Part shown: positions 8,156 to 14,834 of the stretch, piece by piece
Layout: every line of letters starts with the position of its first letter
How positions within the stretch are numbered: the first letter of the stretch is position 1
Source of the DNA: a virus
Strand: one strand, 5' to 3'
IMG/VR virus record: IMGVR_UViG_3300036864_000104
Span: 1 to 20,604 of that record
DNA: 20,604 nt
Notes under the pieces: model-generated
Database searches by the model: none
Seen by the model: only the letters and a program-made list of their open reading frames with translations
Told to the model about the DNA's origin: nothing
Made by a program: the position numbers and the translations under genes

Positions 8156-9247
8156 CTAGGCGGCCTGTTCCTGAATCAATCGTGAGAGATCCCCCAGGAC
8201 CGTCTTAGCCCTAGTCGTCCACGATGACTCGGCCACACAGGCCGGTAACTGCTGTGCCATCCGCTGTCGTCCGTCCGGATCATGTAACCAGAGACGAATC
8301 AACGCGGCGGCCTCGGTCGGAGATGAGAAGGTCGGCACGAGATCGCCGAATACTTCCTTGACTTCCGCCCGGTCATCTGAGAGATGAAACGCACCACACG
8401 CGGCCAGTTCATAGGCACGCGGACTGAGCGATTCAGCATGAGCAAGATATGGCGCACCTTTTCCCCAGCCACGCGATTTCCGATAGAGATTCAGCCCGAT
8501 CTTCGCGCGCCGGTAGAGCGCCGCAGTCATTTCGTTGGTGATCTGCGCGCCTCTGATACAGGCCACCACCTGATCGTTCAGGCCCAAGTCTTTCCACGTG
8601 CCATAGAGGCCTAGATCAATCCCTGTCCAGTCAATACTGTTGAACCACGTCACACGCTCAGAGAAGCCGGATCCCACAAATACGACATCATGGCTGGGCA
8701 AATCGCCGAGTGACCGCGTCGCGACATAATGCTTGTCGGGATGCCACGCATGTGGGAGATAGCCCGCACGCGGATTCACGGTCAGAAAGTCCGCGACACA
8801 GGTCCGTTCATTTGTCCAGCATCCATCCACGAGCCCGGCAATCCGTAATTCCTGCTCATGATCGTAGGGTGATTCAGTGAAGAGGACGGTCACGAGCAGA
8901 CCGGCACGTTTCATCATGACGATCACGTCCGGGTGCATCAACATCGCACTGACGATGAGGACGACGTCCACCTGTTGCCGCAATGCCATTTCGAGTGCAC
9001 CGACGCCAGCGTGGTACATCACATCTGCGACATTGGGTTTCGCGAGATCCGGATTCGTTTTCTTTTTGGTGCGCCAGAGCCAGTGCAGTGCTTTGTGCGA
9101 GGCTTCGATCCGCGTATCGAGTCGATACGGTTCGACGTAGACGCCATGCTGTTGCAGACCGTAAGAAAGGCCGTCGAACACATCCGCAGTGGACCACGAA
9201 GCCCCAGGATGCGCCAGCAACACGCGCAGCGACCGAGTCCCGCTCAT
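8156..9247 (-). CDS. CgeB-like glycosyltransferase (GT-B fold)
   Basis: A 363-aa protein likely transferring a sugar from a nucleotide donor. The N-terminal half has an opening beta strand and loop (LRVLLAHPGASWSTADVF, about 7-24) and a second nucleotide-fold block (VDVVLIVSAMLMHPDVIV, then LLVTVLFTESPYDHEQE, about 93-133). The C-terminal half carries FVGSGFSERVTWF (about 190-202), LYRRAKIGLNLYR (about 244-256) and SLSPRAYELAACGAFHLSDD (about 273-292). The last matches the R-x-x-E-x-x-A-C-G-A-F donor-site signature of CgeB / glycosyl transferase group 1-2 proteins. The ATG overlaps the stop of the radical SAM gene (ATGA) and has a GAGG site about 8 nt upstream, showing coupling. Acceptor and donor are unknown; modification of a virion protein or surface glycan is inference. 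Its length is normal for the family. Confidence 0.87.
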   Translation of the reverse strand: MSGTRSLRVLLAHPGASWSTADVFDGLSYGLQQHGVYVEPYRLDTRIEASHKALHWLWRTKKKTNPDLAKPNVADVMYHAGVGALEMALRQQVDVVLIVSAMLMHPDVIVMMKRAGLLVTVLFTESPYDHEQELRIAGLVDGCWTNERTCVADFLTVNPRAGYLPHAWHPDKHYVATRSLGDLPSHDVVFVGSGFSERVTWFNSIDWTGIDLGLYGTWKDLGLNDQVVACIRGAQITNEMTAALYRRAKIGLNLYRKSRGWGKGAPYLAHAESLSPRAYELAACGAFHLSDDRAEVKEVFGDLVPTFSSPTEAAALIRLWLHDPDGRQRMAQQLPACVAESSWTTRAKTVLGDLSRLIQEQAA

Positions 9248-10308
9248 ATAAACGCCTCATGCGCTCGCGATGTGGCGATCGCATCAAGCTGCTGATTCAC
9301 TGGATGCAGCCGGCACATCACCCGACAGCCCTCGTCGACCGCATAGTGGCCTGGATGCCCTGCCCAAATGTCCGCGAACGAGTCGATACGAAGATCACCG
9401 AGCGCCGTCACTCCGCGCCGTTGTGGGCAGATCCAGACGCGGCCGTCTGGCGTGATCGTCGTATTTAATCGGATCCCCGTGCAGGACGTGTAGCCATGGC
9501 CAGCCCATGCGGCATAGGCGCGGAACCGCTCCGGCTCGATCTCGACATCAGATTCACGCGCAAGCTGTTCGAACAGAAGTGGCGCCGCCGCGATCCAGCG
9601 GCGATCGTCGGTGCATTGGCTTGGCGTGTCAGGCGACGTCCGGATCGCCGGCCTGAAGGTCGCATAGGTCGCGCCGAGCGAGCGAGCGAGCGCGAGCATG
9701 TCCCACGCGCGCGTGTAGTTCTGGGCATGCAGCAGAAACGACACGCCCACGACCACGCCATATGGAGTCAGCCACCGGATGCCATGACAGGCCGCCTCGA
9801 AGCGCTCAGTCGATACGCCCTTCTCGGCAGCGTAGGTCGCTGCATCAGCACAGTCCAGCGACACGACCACCCATGACGCGGTGTGCGCAAGAAAGTCCGC
9901 AGACTCTCGTGTCAGCAGCCCGCCAAGCGTATACATCCCTTGCTGCAGCCCTTGACTCTGTGCGTGCGCCAGTATCTCCATCCATGCGGGATGTGTCGTG
10001 GGTTCCCCGCCGCCGCTCCAGACGATGCCCTGCACGTCTAGCGCAGCCAGTTCGCTGACGATGCGCGTGACAAGTCCGACGTCAGCGAGATCGCCTGTGT
10101 CCTCATACGCCATCGGCAACATGCGCGACCTGGACACCCACGGTCCCTTGCTATGCGTGTGCGCAAAATGGCAGTCCTGACACCCCAAGACGCAACGGTT
10201 CGAGAGATCCCATTCCACCGTCACAGGTGCTGGCTTCTGGCCGTGGCTCCAACCGACCACCCGATCGAGATGGGCAAAGACTTTGTGCCGTGGGTCGATG
10301 TAGGTCAC
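9244..10308 (-). CDS. Radical SAM protein with C-terminal Cys cluster (twitch/SPASM-like)
   Basis: A 354-aa enzyme predicted to cleave S-adenosylmethionine at a [4Fe-4S] cluster. The cluster motif is Cys39-x3-Cys43-x2-Cys46 in VTVEWDLSNRCVLGCQDCHF. The SAM-contact GGGEPT motif is at about 99-104 (VWSGGGEPTTHP). A C-terminal set Cys276, Cys294 (in TPDGRVWICP), Cys328 and Cys332 resembles the auxiliary cluster of twitch or short SPASM domains, including the G-x4-C pattern. The start is GTG 10308-10306, overlapping the glycosyltransferase stop (GTGA), with an AGAGGT site 7 nt upstream. Relatives of this architecture act on peptides, sugars or small molecules, so substrate cannot be assigned. Flanking glycosyltransferases suggest a role in a sugar or modified-residue pathway. 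The motifs are clear; the function is not. Confidence 0.88.
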   Translation of the reverse strand: MTYIDPRHKVFAHLDRVVGWSHGQKPAPVTVEWDLSNRCVLGCQDCHFAHTHSKGPWVSRSRMLPMAYEDTGDLADVGLVTRIVSELAALDVQGIVWSGGGEPTTHPAWMEILAHAQSQGLQQGMYTLGGLLTRESADFLAHTASWVVVSLDCADAATYAAEKGVSTERFEAACHGIRWLTPYGVVVGVSFLLHAQNYTRAWDMLALARSLGATYATFRPAIRTSPDTPSQCTDDRRWIAAAPLLFEQLARESDVEIEPERFRAYAAWAGHGYTSCTGIRLNTTITPDGRVWICPQRRGVTALGDLRIDSFADIWAGHPGHYAVDEGCRVMCRLHPVNQQLDAIATSRAHEAFI

Positions 10309-10850
10309 GCGACTACCTCTGGATGCCCATGACGCACATCCCCACGAAGAAACAGCATCGACAACCGAGCGACGCGATGGCCAGCCATACAGAGCGCCTG
10401 TGCGAAATCGGCGTCACCCTCATAGCGTTTCCCGTAGTCGCCGCAGTGTTGCGTCCACACATCCCGGCGCACGATCAGATTCCCGAGATCGATTTCACCG
10501 AGGACCGGTGGCCACACGCCGGAGATCTGCCCCAGACCGTGCTTGATGACCGAGACCAGGATGATCGGCGGATAATCCTCGGCGATGGCGAAGTCGCGCA
10601 GCTGTGTCACGACGGACGAATTCGCGAGCTCGTCATCGTCGGCCAGGAAATGCACGTACTGGCCATGTATCGCGTTGGCGTACTCAGGCACCCGCGCAAA
10701 CACGCCCGCGATCCCGACGCCCACGTAATCGGCGACGATGACATGTTCGATCCACTTGATGTCGGTTTGCTTTCCCACGCTGGCCATGCATGCGGCCAAG
10801 GCCTGTGGCCGTCGAAAGGTTGGTGTATAGAACGTGATGAATGGCGTCAC
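10305..10850 (-). CDS. Family 2-like glycosyltransferase, compact GT-A
   Basis: A 181-aa protein with a GT-A N-terminal fold. It opens with the family-2 strand and loop (ITFYTPTFRRPQALAACMAS, about 5-24). A metal/nucleotide-binding acidic motif DDDE (71-74) follows in YVHFLADDDEL. Then come a GNLIVRRDVW strand (about 123-132) and an acidic EGDADFAQAL helix (about 144-153), where family 2 enzymes often have their catalytic acid region. At 181 aa it is shorter than usual (commonly 230-300), so it keeps only the core and may need a partner. The start is GTG 10850-10848, overlapping the gp10-like stop (GTGA) with a GAGGTGA site about 4-5 nt upstream. It is the first of three coupled cargo genes. 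Donor and acceptor are unknown. Confidence 0.85.
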   Translation of the reverse strand: MTPFITFYTPTFRRPQALAACMASVGKQTDIKWIEHVIVADYVGVGIAGVFARVPEYANAIHGQYVHFLADDDELANSSVVTQLRDFAIAEDYPPIILVSVIKHGLGQISGVWPPVLGEIDLGNLIVRRDVWTQHCGDYGKRYEGDADFAQALCMAGHRVARLSMLFLRGDVRHGHPEVVA

Positions 10851-11269
10851 ACATTCACCTCGAAGCCAGCCCGCCGCACGACTTCAATCAACGCGTCAAC
10901 CATTTTCCGGCGGATCCGGATCACCTTCGGGATCATGCGCTGCGCTTCCGGTGCTTCCGGCATCCGGCCACGATTCCAGCCGCGATCGGTTCGACGATTG
11001 CCCGTGCCGCGCTCAAAGAAATGCGCATGTGGGGCGCGACTTCTCACGGTGGCCATTGTCGTAACCGTCGATCGATGCTGTTCAATCGTGACGCGGCGTT
11101 TGAGGTTGCCGGTCGGGCCAGTCGGGTAGTTCTGGACAATCTCGCGCTGCGCTGCTTCAGCATGAGCCGACACAATGTCGCCTGCTTCGGCCGCTAAGTC
11201 TTCCGGCAAGTTACGCAGCACCATGCGTAGCTCATCGAGACCACTCAACACAAGACGGTTGTGACTCAT
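10847..11269 (-). CDS. HK97 gp10-like neck / tail completion protein
   Basis: A 140-aa protein of the HK97-gp10-like type, found at the head-tail junction. The pattern is an N-terminal helix (LSGLDELRMVLRNLPEDLAA) leading into AHAEAAQREIVQNYPTGPTG, then NLKRRVTIEQ and VRSRAPHAHFFERGT, the last being the hallmark 'A-P-H-A-x-x-x-E-x-G-T' segment. A basic C-terminal helix follows. I chose ATG 11269-11267 rather than the upstream in-frame GTG at 11287 because it has a GAGGAA site about 8 nt upstream and forms an ATGA overlap with the head-closure stop. It is the last recognisable neck gene before the cargo cluster. In relatives it helps attach or complete the tail. Confidence 0.85.
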   Translation of the reverse strand: MSHNRLVLSGLDELRMVLRNLPEDLAAEAGDIVSAHAEAAQREIVQNYPTGPTGNLKRRVTIEQHRSTVTTMATVRSRAPHAHFFERGTGNRRTDRGWNRGRMPEAPEAQRMIPKVIRIRRKMVDALIEVVRRAGFEVNV

Positions 11270-11568
11270 GGAATGATTTCCTCGCACAGCAACCGCAACT
11301 CCGCGTCGTCTTCGTTGATGTTCTGAAATCCCTTGACAAACAATTCGCGCGTGTCGAACACGATCCGCGTGTCCATGTTGACTTGCGGATGAAACCGCAT
11401 CCCGACTTCATGCTGAATCGTACGACCGTCTAACGACGGCGGCAGCGGCCGAATCGCCGCCCACGCCCCAGCGGGTGACAATGGCTCGAAGAATCCATCG
11501 GTATCATTGGTATGTTGCGGACACCGCGAGAGCGTCACCCATTTATTGAACCGACCCACGCGCGGCAT
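11266..11568 (-). CDS. Head closure / head-tail adaptor protein
   Basis: A 100-aa protein of the phage head-closure family (SPP1 gp16 / HK97 head-tail adaptor type). It begins MPRVGRFNKWVTLSRCPQ, reads through an AWAAIRPLPPSLDGRTIQHE segment (about 35-54), RFHPQVNMDTRIVFDTREL (about 58-76) and ends FQNINEDDAELRLLCEEI. The A-x-I-x-P-L...G-R/E...H...R-Y/F...I...M-R-I-x-F pattern is characteristic. It forms the stopper ring beneath the connector. It starts 1 nt after the connector gene stop, with no strong ribosome site nearby, so translation is probably coupled. Order connector, closure, gp10 is the standard one. Confidence 0.87.
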   Translation of the reverse strand: MPRVGRFNKWVTLSRCPQHTNDTDGFFEPLSPAGAWAAIRPLPPSLDGRTIQHEVGMRFHPQVNMDTRIVFDTRELFVKGFQNINEDDAELRLLCEEIIP

Positions 11569-11569
11569 A

Positions 11570-12196
11570 TCAGCTAGACCTCGTCATCGACCACTCGAGC
11601 CAATCTTGCGGCTCGATCCAATGCACGCGATCGCTCCAGCAATTCTCGGCCGCCATGCGGGCCCCCTCGCGATACTCTTCAAGCCCTTCTCGATCGCAGT
11701 CCAGATAGGCGACGTACATCCGGATCCCCTGCTTGATGCGCTCGGGAATCAGCGCCACCGATGTCCAGCCGATCACGTAGGTGACAATCACGCGCGGTGT
11801 AAACCTTGTGCTCTGCAAGGCGGGCCAGTTCTGCCCAGGCTTGAGCACGATTCTGGCGGGACGACTCACCGTATCTGTGTCGTAAATGCTCGTCGCTAAC
11901 GTCTGTAACGCGCCAGCCGTGTCGTAGTACTGCACCGTGGTCACCGACTGTAGCGGCGCCGCTCGCGGGAGATACATCACGTCGTACCACCAATCAAGCG
12001 TCATCTGCCACGTCTGCGTGAAAAACCCGCGGTTCATGTACTCTTCGCCGGTTTCCCGTGCGGTGACAATGAATCGCTGAATCGTCGCGTCGTCGTTGTC
12101 CTGCGTGATCCGCGCGTGCTGTTTGGCTTCGACCAGCGTGATCGGTTCACTCGCCGGCCCAGTCACGAGCGCCCAGGACACCTTCGTCGTGTTCAC
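11570..12196 (-). CDS. gp6-like / phiE125 gp8-type head-tail connector
   Basis: A 208-aa protein that would dock under the portal as a dodecameric adaptor ring. Visible hallmarks are the N-terminal PITLVEAKQHARIT segment (about 18-31), helices with IQRFIVTARETGEEYMNRGF (about 39-58), and the strand/loop LPRAAPLQSVTTVQYYD (about 75-91). A PRVIVTYVIGWTSVALIPERIKQGI-like stretch (about 133-157) leads into the last helix. These match the phage gp6-like connector group in which longer members are called phiE125 gp8 family. The start is GTG 12196-12194, overlapping the previous stop (GTGA). Length is as expected for the longer members. Family placement is confident; stoichiometry is from relatives. 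Confidence 0.88.
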   Translation of the reverse strand: MNTTKVSWALVTGPASEPITLVEAKQHARITQDNDDATIQRFIVTARETGEEYMNRGFFTQTWQMTLDWWYDVMYLPRAAPLQSVTTVQYYDTAGALQTLATSIYDTDTVSRPARIVLKPGQNWPALQSTRFTPRVIVTYVIGWTSVALIPERIKQGIRMYVAYLDCDREGLEEYREGARMAAENCWSDRVHWIEPQDWLEWSMTRSS

Positions 12197-12429
12197 CGTG
12201 AACCTCGCGTGCGTGGGCGCTTCTCACTCGCCGTCTCCGTTGGCGGCCCAAGCACGGCGGCCTCTGGTGTCGCCGGCAAGGACACCGCACTCGGATCGTG
12301 TGCGTCAGCCCAACCTAACTGCGCAAACGCCTCGACGAGATCGGAATCGCCGTCCGTCACGATCACGATTTTGCCATTACGCGTCGTCGACTTCGCCACT
12401 CGTCGCACGAGCTTCTCAAGTAGATCCAT
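12193..12429 (-). CDS. Unknown 78-aa protein downstream of capsid gene
   Basis: I do not recognise a family. The first 50 residues could form a small fold: helix (MDLLEKLVRRVAKST), strand (GKIVIVTDGDSD) and helix (LVEAFAQLGWADA). The rest is Pro/Ala/Thr-rich and ends in a basic, disordered tail (SEKRPRTRGSR). A GGGAG site lies about 6 nt upstream of ATG 12429-12427, and the stop overlaps the GTG of the connector gene. Small unknown genes at this place between capsid and connector are common in HK97-like phages. It could be a decoration or assembly protein; nothing in the sequence decides this. Confidence 0.7.
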   Translation of the reverse strand: MDLLEKLVRRVAKSTTRNGKIVIVTDGDSDLVEAFAQLGWADAHDPSAVSLPATPEAAVLGPPTETASEKRPRTRGSR

Positions 12430-12454
12430 GCATCACTCCCAACAGCAGAGAACA

Positions 12455-12484
12455 AGGCTGATGGCCCGTCTGGACCATCAGCCT
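12455..12484 (-). terminator. Hairpin after the capsid gene (weak or leaky terminator, or mRNA stabiliser)
   Basis: A perfect 10-bp inverted repeat, AGGCTGATGG (12475-12484 on the coding strand) with CCATCAGCCT (12455-12464), encloses a 10-nt loop. It starts 9 nt after the capsid stop codon. The downstream tract TTGTTCTCTG is only weakly T-rich, so full termination is unlikely and the connector genes follow in the same direction. It may reduce downstream transcription relative to the capsid or protect the capsid mRNA 3' end. Confidence 0.7.
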
Positions 12485-12492
12485 CGAAAGGA

Positions 12493-13881
12493 TTACGCCT
12501 GGGTGCCGTACTTGACCGGGTTCGTGCCCGCGTCGAGTAAGTCACCGTCATGTCGTGAGAAGGCAAGGAATGCGACCTGTCCGAACTCGGCGAAGCGTTC
12601 CTCGAGTCGGAGCAACGTCACATCACGCACATCGCGGATCTGGTACTTCGAGAAGTCGCCAAAGAGGATCGATTTCACCGCTGTCGCCGGCGTCGTCATC
12701 GATTGGTTGACGGTGTATTCGTAGCCAAGAATCCGATCGGGTTGGCCGGTGGTCAAGCCGGGTATCCAGAGCGGCGCGCCGACGGTGTCGCCGGAGTACT
12801 GCAGGATCTTGACCTTTTTGATCATCTTCAGTCCGCCATCATGAAACATCCAGCGCCCGTTGTTGCGATAGGCGGGGTCGACGGAATGGATCACATCCGT
12901 CAGGTTGTCCGCCGTCACGGTCGCTGTTCCTGAAAACGTGATCCCGGAGCTTGTCGCCGCCGTCACGATCCCGTTTGGCTGCGATGAACCGGTCCCAGTC
13001 GTGAAATGATCATTCGTGATCCGCGCGATCCGGACCCCAAGCGCATTCCCGATGAACTCGGCTGGATTGATCGACGTGTCCTGCAAGAACTCGACGCTCG
13101 CCTTGATGTACTTGCTCGTGTACTTCCAGGCGTCAATCACGAGCTGACCGAAGGTCATTTCCAGCTCGTTGAACGTCGTGTTTTCCGCGATGATCTCGCC
13201 CTTGTTTGCCGTGTCGTTCGTGGTCGGAAACGGCAATGGCCCACCGGTATCCGTCCTGAAGACCGTCGAGACCAAGCGCATCCCACCATAGGCCAAGAGG
13301 GCCATTTCGAGCGCGCGCATCGTGGCATCCGCCGTCGTGAACCCTCCGGTCGTCGTCGAGCTCTGGAGGCCCGTCAAGGCTGCGCGCTTTTCGTCCACCT
13401 GGACCTGCCACGCGCGCAGATCCTCTGGCGTGTTCCCCTTGAGCAGCGGTCCCATCTGGAGCTTGAGCCGTTTCGAGTCGACGTTGATACCGCACCGGCG
13501 CGCCGTCTCGCGCTGTTCATCCGTCACCGCATTATCTGGCACGCCGCCAAGTGCCCAGGCGCGAAACGCTTCGACCCGATCGTGCTCGGTGATCTTGCCG
13601 GCTGAGCCGCGATAGGACGGACGGGTGTCGATCGGATTCGGGTCAGTACGCCGGCCTTTGGATTCCTCGAGACTGGCCCGTGTCGCTTGCTGCTTCTCCA
13701 TCCGAGTGATCAGGGCCGTGATTTTTTCGATGTCCGCATCGATCGCATCCCACTTGTCCTGTTCTTCCTTGCGAAGATCCATGCGGCCTTCGTCGGCCGC
13801 TTTCTTCAGGACTTCGTCGGCCTGATCGCAGAACTCGCCCTTTTTCTGGCGTAACTCTGTAAGGTTTTGTGAAAAGTCCAT
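12493..13881 (-). CDS. Major capsid protein, HK97 fold
   Basis: A 462-aa shell subunit. Residues about 1-75 form a charged helical/coiled-coil segment (LTELRQKKGEFCDQADEVLK and on to ITALITRMEKQQATRASLEE), the expected scaffolding delta-domain removed by the prohead protease. The capsid core begins around residue 170. It contains GGFTTADATMRALEMALLAY (about 179-198) and segments typical of the P- and A-domains (ELEMTFGQLVIDAWKYTSKY; NDHFTTGTGSSQPNGIV; WMFHDGGLKMIKKVK). It ends SILFGDFSKYQIRDVRDVTL, LRLEERFAEFGQVAFLAFSR and DGDLLDAGTNPVKYG. The ATG at 13881-13879 has an AGAGGAA site 7 nt upstream; an in-frame TTG at 13956 was rejected. It follows a 204-nt non-coding leader and precedes a strong hairpin. 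The cleavage site cannot be placed by eye. Confidence 0.94.
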   Translation of the reverse strand: MDFSQNLTELRQKKGEFCDQADEVLKKAADEGRMDLRKEEQDKWDAIDADIEKITALITRMEKQQATRASLEESKGRRTDPNPIDTRPSYRGSAGKITEHDRVEAFRAWALGGVPDNAVTDEQRETARRCGINVDSKRLKLQMGPLLKGNTPEDLRAWQVQVDEKRAALTGLQSSTTTGGFTTADATMRALEMALLAYGGMRLVSTVFRTDTGGPLPFPTTNDTANKGEIIAENTTFNELEMTFGQLVIDAWKYTSKYIKASVEFLQDTSINPAEFIGNALGVRIARITNDHFTTGTGSSQPNGIVTAATSSGITFSGTATVTADNLTDVIHSVDPAYRNNGRWMFHDGGLKMIKKVKILQYSGDTVGAPLWIPGLTTGQPDRILGYEYTVNQSMTTPATAVKSILFGDFSKYQIRDVRDVTLLRLEERFAEFGQVAFLAFSRHDGDLLDAGTNPVKYGTQA

Positions 13882-14085
13882 CGGTCGTTCCTCTGGTCGT
13901 GCGCTGAGGAACGGCCCAAGACACATGGCAGGAGCGCGATCCACGCACGAACTCAACTGAGAATTCGTGAGCTTGTGGATGCGCTCGACACGCGAGCTAC
14001 ATCACGGTTATCGCCTGCTCTCCACTGGCACCGCCAGCACCTGAACGAGGCTCAACTGTGTCGTCAGGAACCAGTGTGCAGCGAA
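13882..14085 (-). promoter_or_regulatory. 204-nt non-coding, structured leader upstream of the capsid gene
   Basis: This is the longest non-coding stretch in the window. No ORF with a credible start fits. The coding strand shows CTGGC-GGT-GCCAG as a tight hairpin. It also shows a nested inverted repeat in which ATCCAC pairs with GTGGAT outside CACGAA pairing with TTCGTG, about 60-100 nt before the ATG. CAGTTGAG occurs twice. I see no convincing -35/-10 pair. A leader controlling capsid output, or an operator for the adjacent small DNA-binding-type protein, is possible but inferred. Confidence 0.4.
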
Positions 14086-14295
14086 TCAGAACCTGCCGGT
14101 ATTTTTAAGGTGGGAAATGAGGGCATCGCGCACGACACGTGCGACCGAGACGTCACGACGGATCGACTCTCGAATCACAGCGTCATGCACCGGCGTCGGC
14201 ACGGTACAGGCCGGCAACTGCGAGACCGATGGCGCGAGCGGAGGCCGGCCGCGCTTTACCGCGCCCGCCGTATGCGTAGCACTTTCCTGAGCCAT
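14086..14295 (-). CDS. Small ribbon-helix-helix-like protein with AT-hook-like segment
   Basis: A 69-aa protein. Residues 14-20 (KRGRPPL) resemble an AT-hook or the basic N-terminal arm common in small RHH proteins. Residues about 29-34 can form the DNA-contacting strand, and two helices follow (TPVHDAVIRESIRRD about 33-48; SVARVVRDALISHLKN about 50-65), giving the strand-helix-turn-helix layout of CopG/Arc-type regulators. The ATG at 14295-14293 has a GAGG site 5 nt upstream and lies inside the protease gene, which it overlaps by 40 nt in another frame. It sits just before the non-coding capsid leader. The fold call is from pattern only; a scaffold or assembly role is the alternative. Confidence 0.65.
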   Translation of the reverse strand: MAQESATHTAGAVKRGRPPLAPSVSQLPACTVPTPVHDAVIRESIRRDVSVARVVRDALISHLKNTGRF

Positions 14296-14834
14296 TCAAG
14301 CCTCGATCCTGCCTGGGTTTTCTGAAAGGCGTCGAGCGATCGCTTCGCGACCGAGACATCAGTCTGCATATAGGCCGGGAACGCCACCACGCTGACTTCG
14401 CTGATCGTCATGTCGTTGACTTCGCGGATCAACATCCCGTCCTCTTCGCGCCAATCGTCGCCGTTCGGCATCACCCGGAACGCGAACGACATACCGGAGA
14501 CATCACCGCGGCTGACGGACTCAAGAATGTCCCGGCCGGCCGTGGTATTCGCGGGATCAATTTCGACTTTCAGCCCCTTCTGGTCCTTTCGAAGCGCCAG
14601 CGTCCCCGACCGCGTGCGACCGATGACCTTTCCGGAGTCATGATCCACGAGCGCACGCACGTCCAAGGCTTCCGAGAGTGTCCGATCCACGGCTTCGGGC
14701 CGGATGATCTCGCGGAACCCGCCGAGGTTCTGGGACAGGGCGTTGAACACGATGGCGTAGCCCTTGATCTTGCGGAGGGCATCAAGTTCAACGCGGACTT
14801 CTCCGGTAAAACGCCGTTCCAGTTCTTCCATCAT
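14256..14834 (-). CDS. HK97-family prohead protease
   Basis: A 192-aa maturation serine protease that cleaves the capsid scaffolding domain and itself. The catalytic His is expected at His65 (ALVDHDSGKVIGRT) and the Ser at Ser116 (DVSGMSFAFRV). An acidic partner region lies around Glu146 (MTISEVSVVAFPAY). The N-terminal KIKGYAIVFN segment (about 22-31) and the GFREIIRPEAVDRTL segment (about 39-53) are also family hallmarks. The ATG 14834-14832 overlaps the portal stop (ATGA) with an AGAGG site about 5 nt upstream; a second ATG follows at once. Length fits the family. The C-terminal basic stretch may bind the capsid scaffolding region. Portal, protease, capsid is the canonical order, here with one extra gene between protease and capsid. 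Confidence 0.93.
   Translation of the reverse strand: MMEELERRFTGEVRVELDALRKIKGYAIVFNALSQNLGGFREIIRPEAVDRTLSEALDVRALVDHDSGKVIGRTRSGTLALRKDQKGLKVEIDPANTTAGRDILESVSRGDVSGMSFAFRVMPNGDDWREEDGMLIREVNDMTISEVSVVAFPAYMQTDVSVAKRSLDAFQKTQAGSRLEWLRKVLRIRRAR

Noticed and set aside
10227-11129. 300-codon plus-strand open frame across the glycosyltransferase and gp10-like genes
   Set aside because: It overlaps several minus-strand genes with clear catalytic or family motifs, and its translation shows no recognisable fold.
10847-11287. Longer gp10-like protein from an in-frame GTG at 11287
   Set aside because: The GTG lies inside the head-closure gene, whereas ATG 11269 has a well-spaced GAGGAA and forms the usual ATGA overlap.
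12493-13956. Longer capsid protein starting at TTG 13956
   Set aside because: The extra 25 residues have no ribosome site and poor composition, while ATG 13881 has an AGAGGAA site at proper spacing and gives a normal HK97-type N-terminus.
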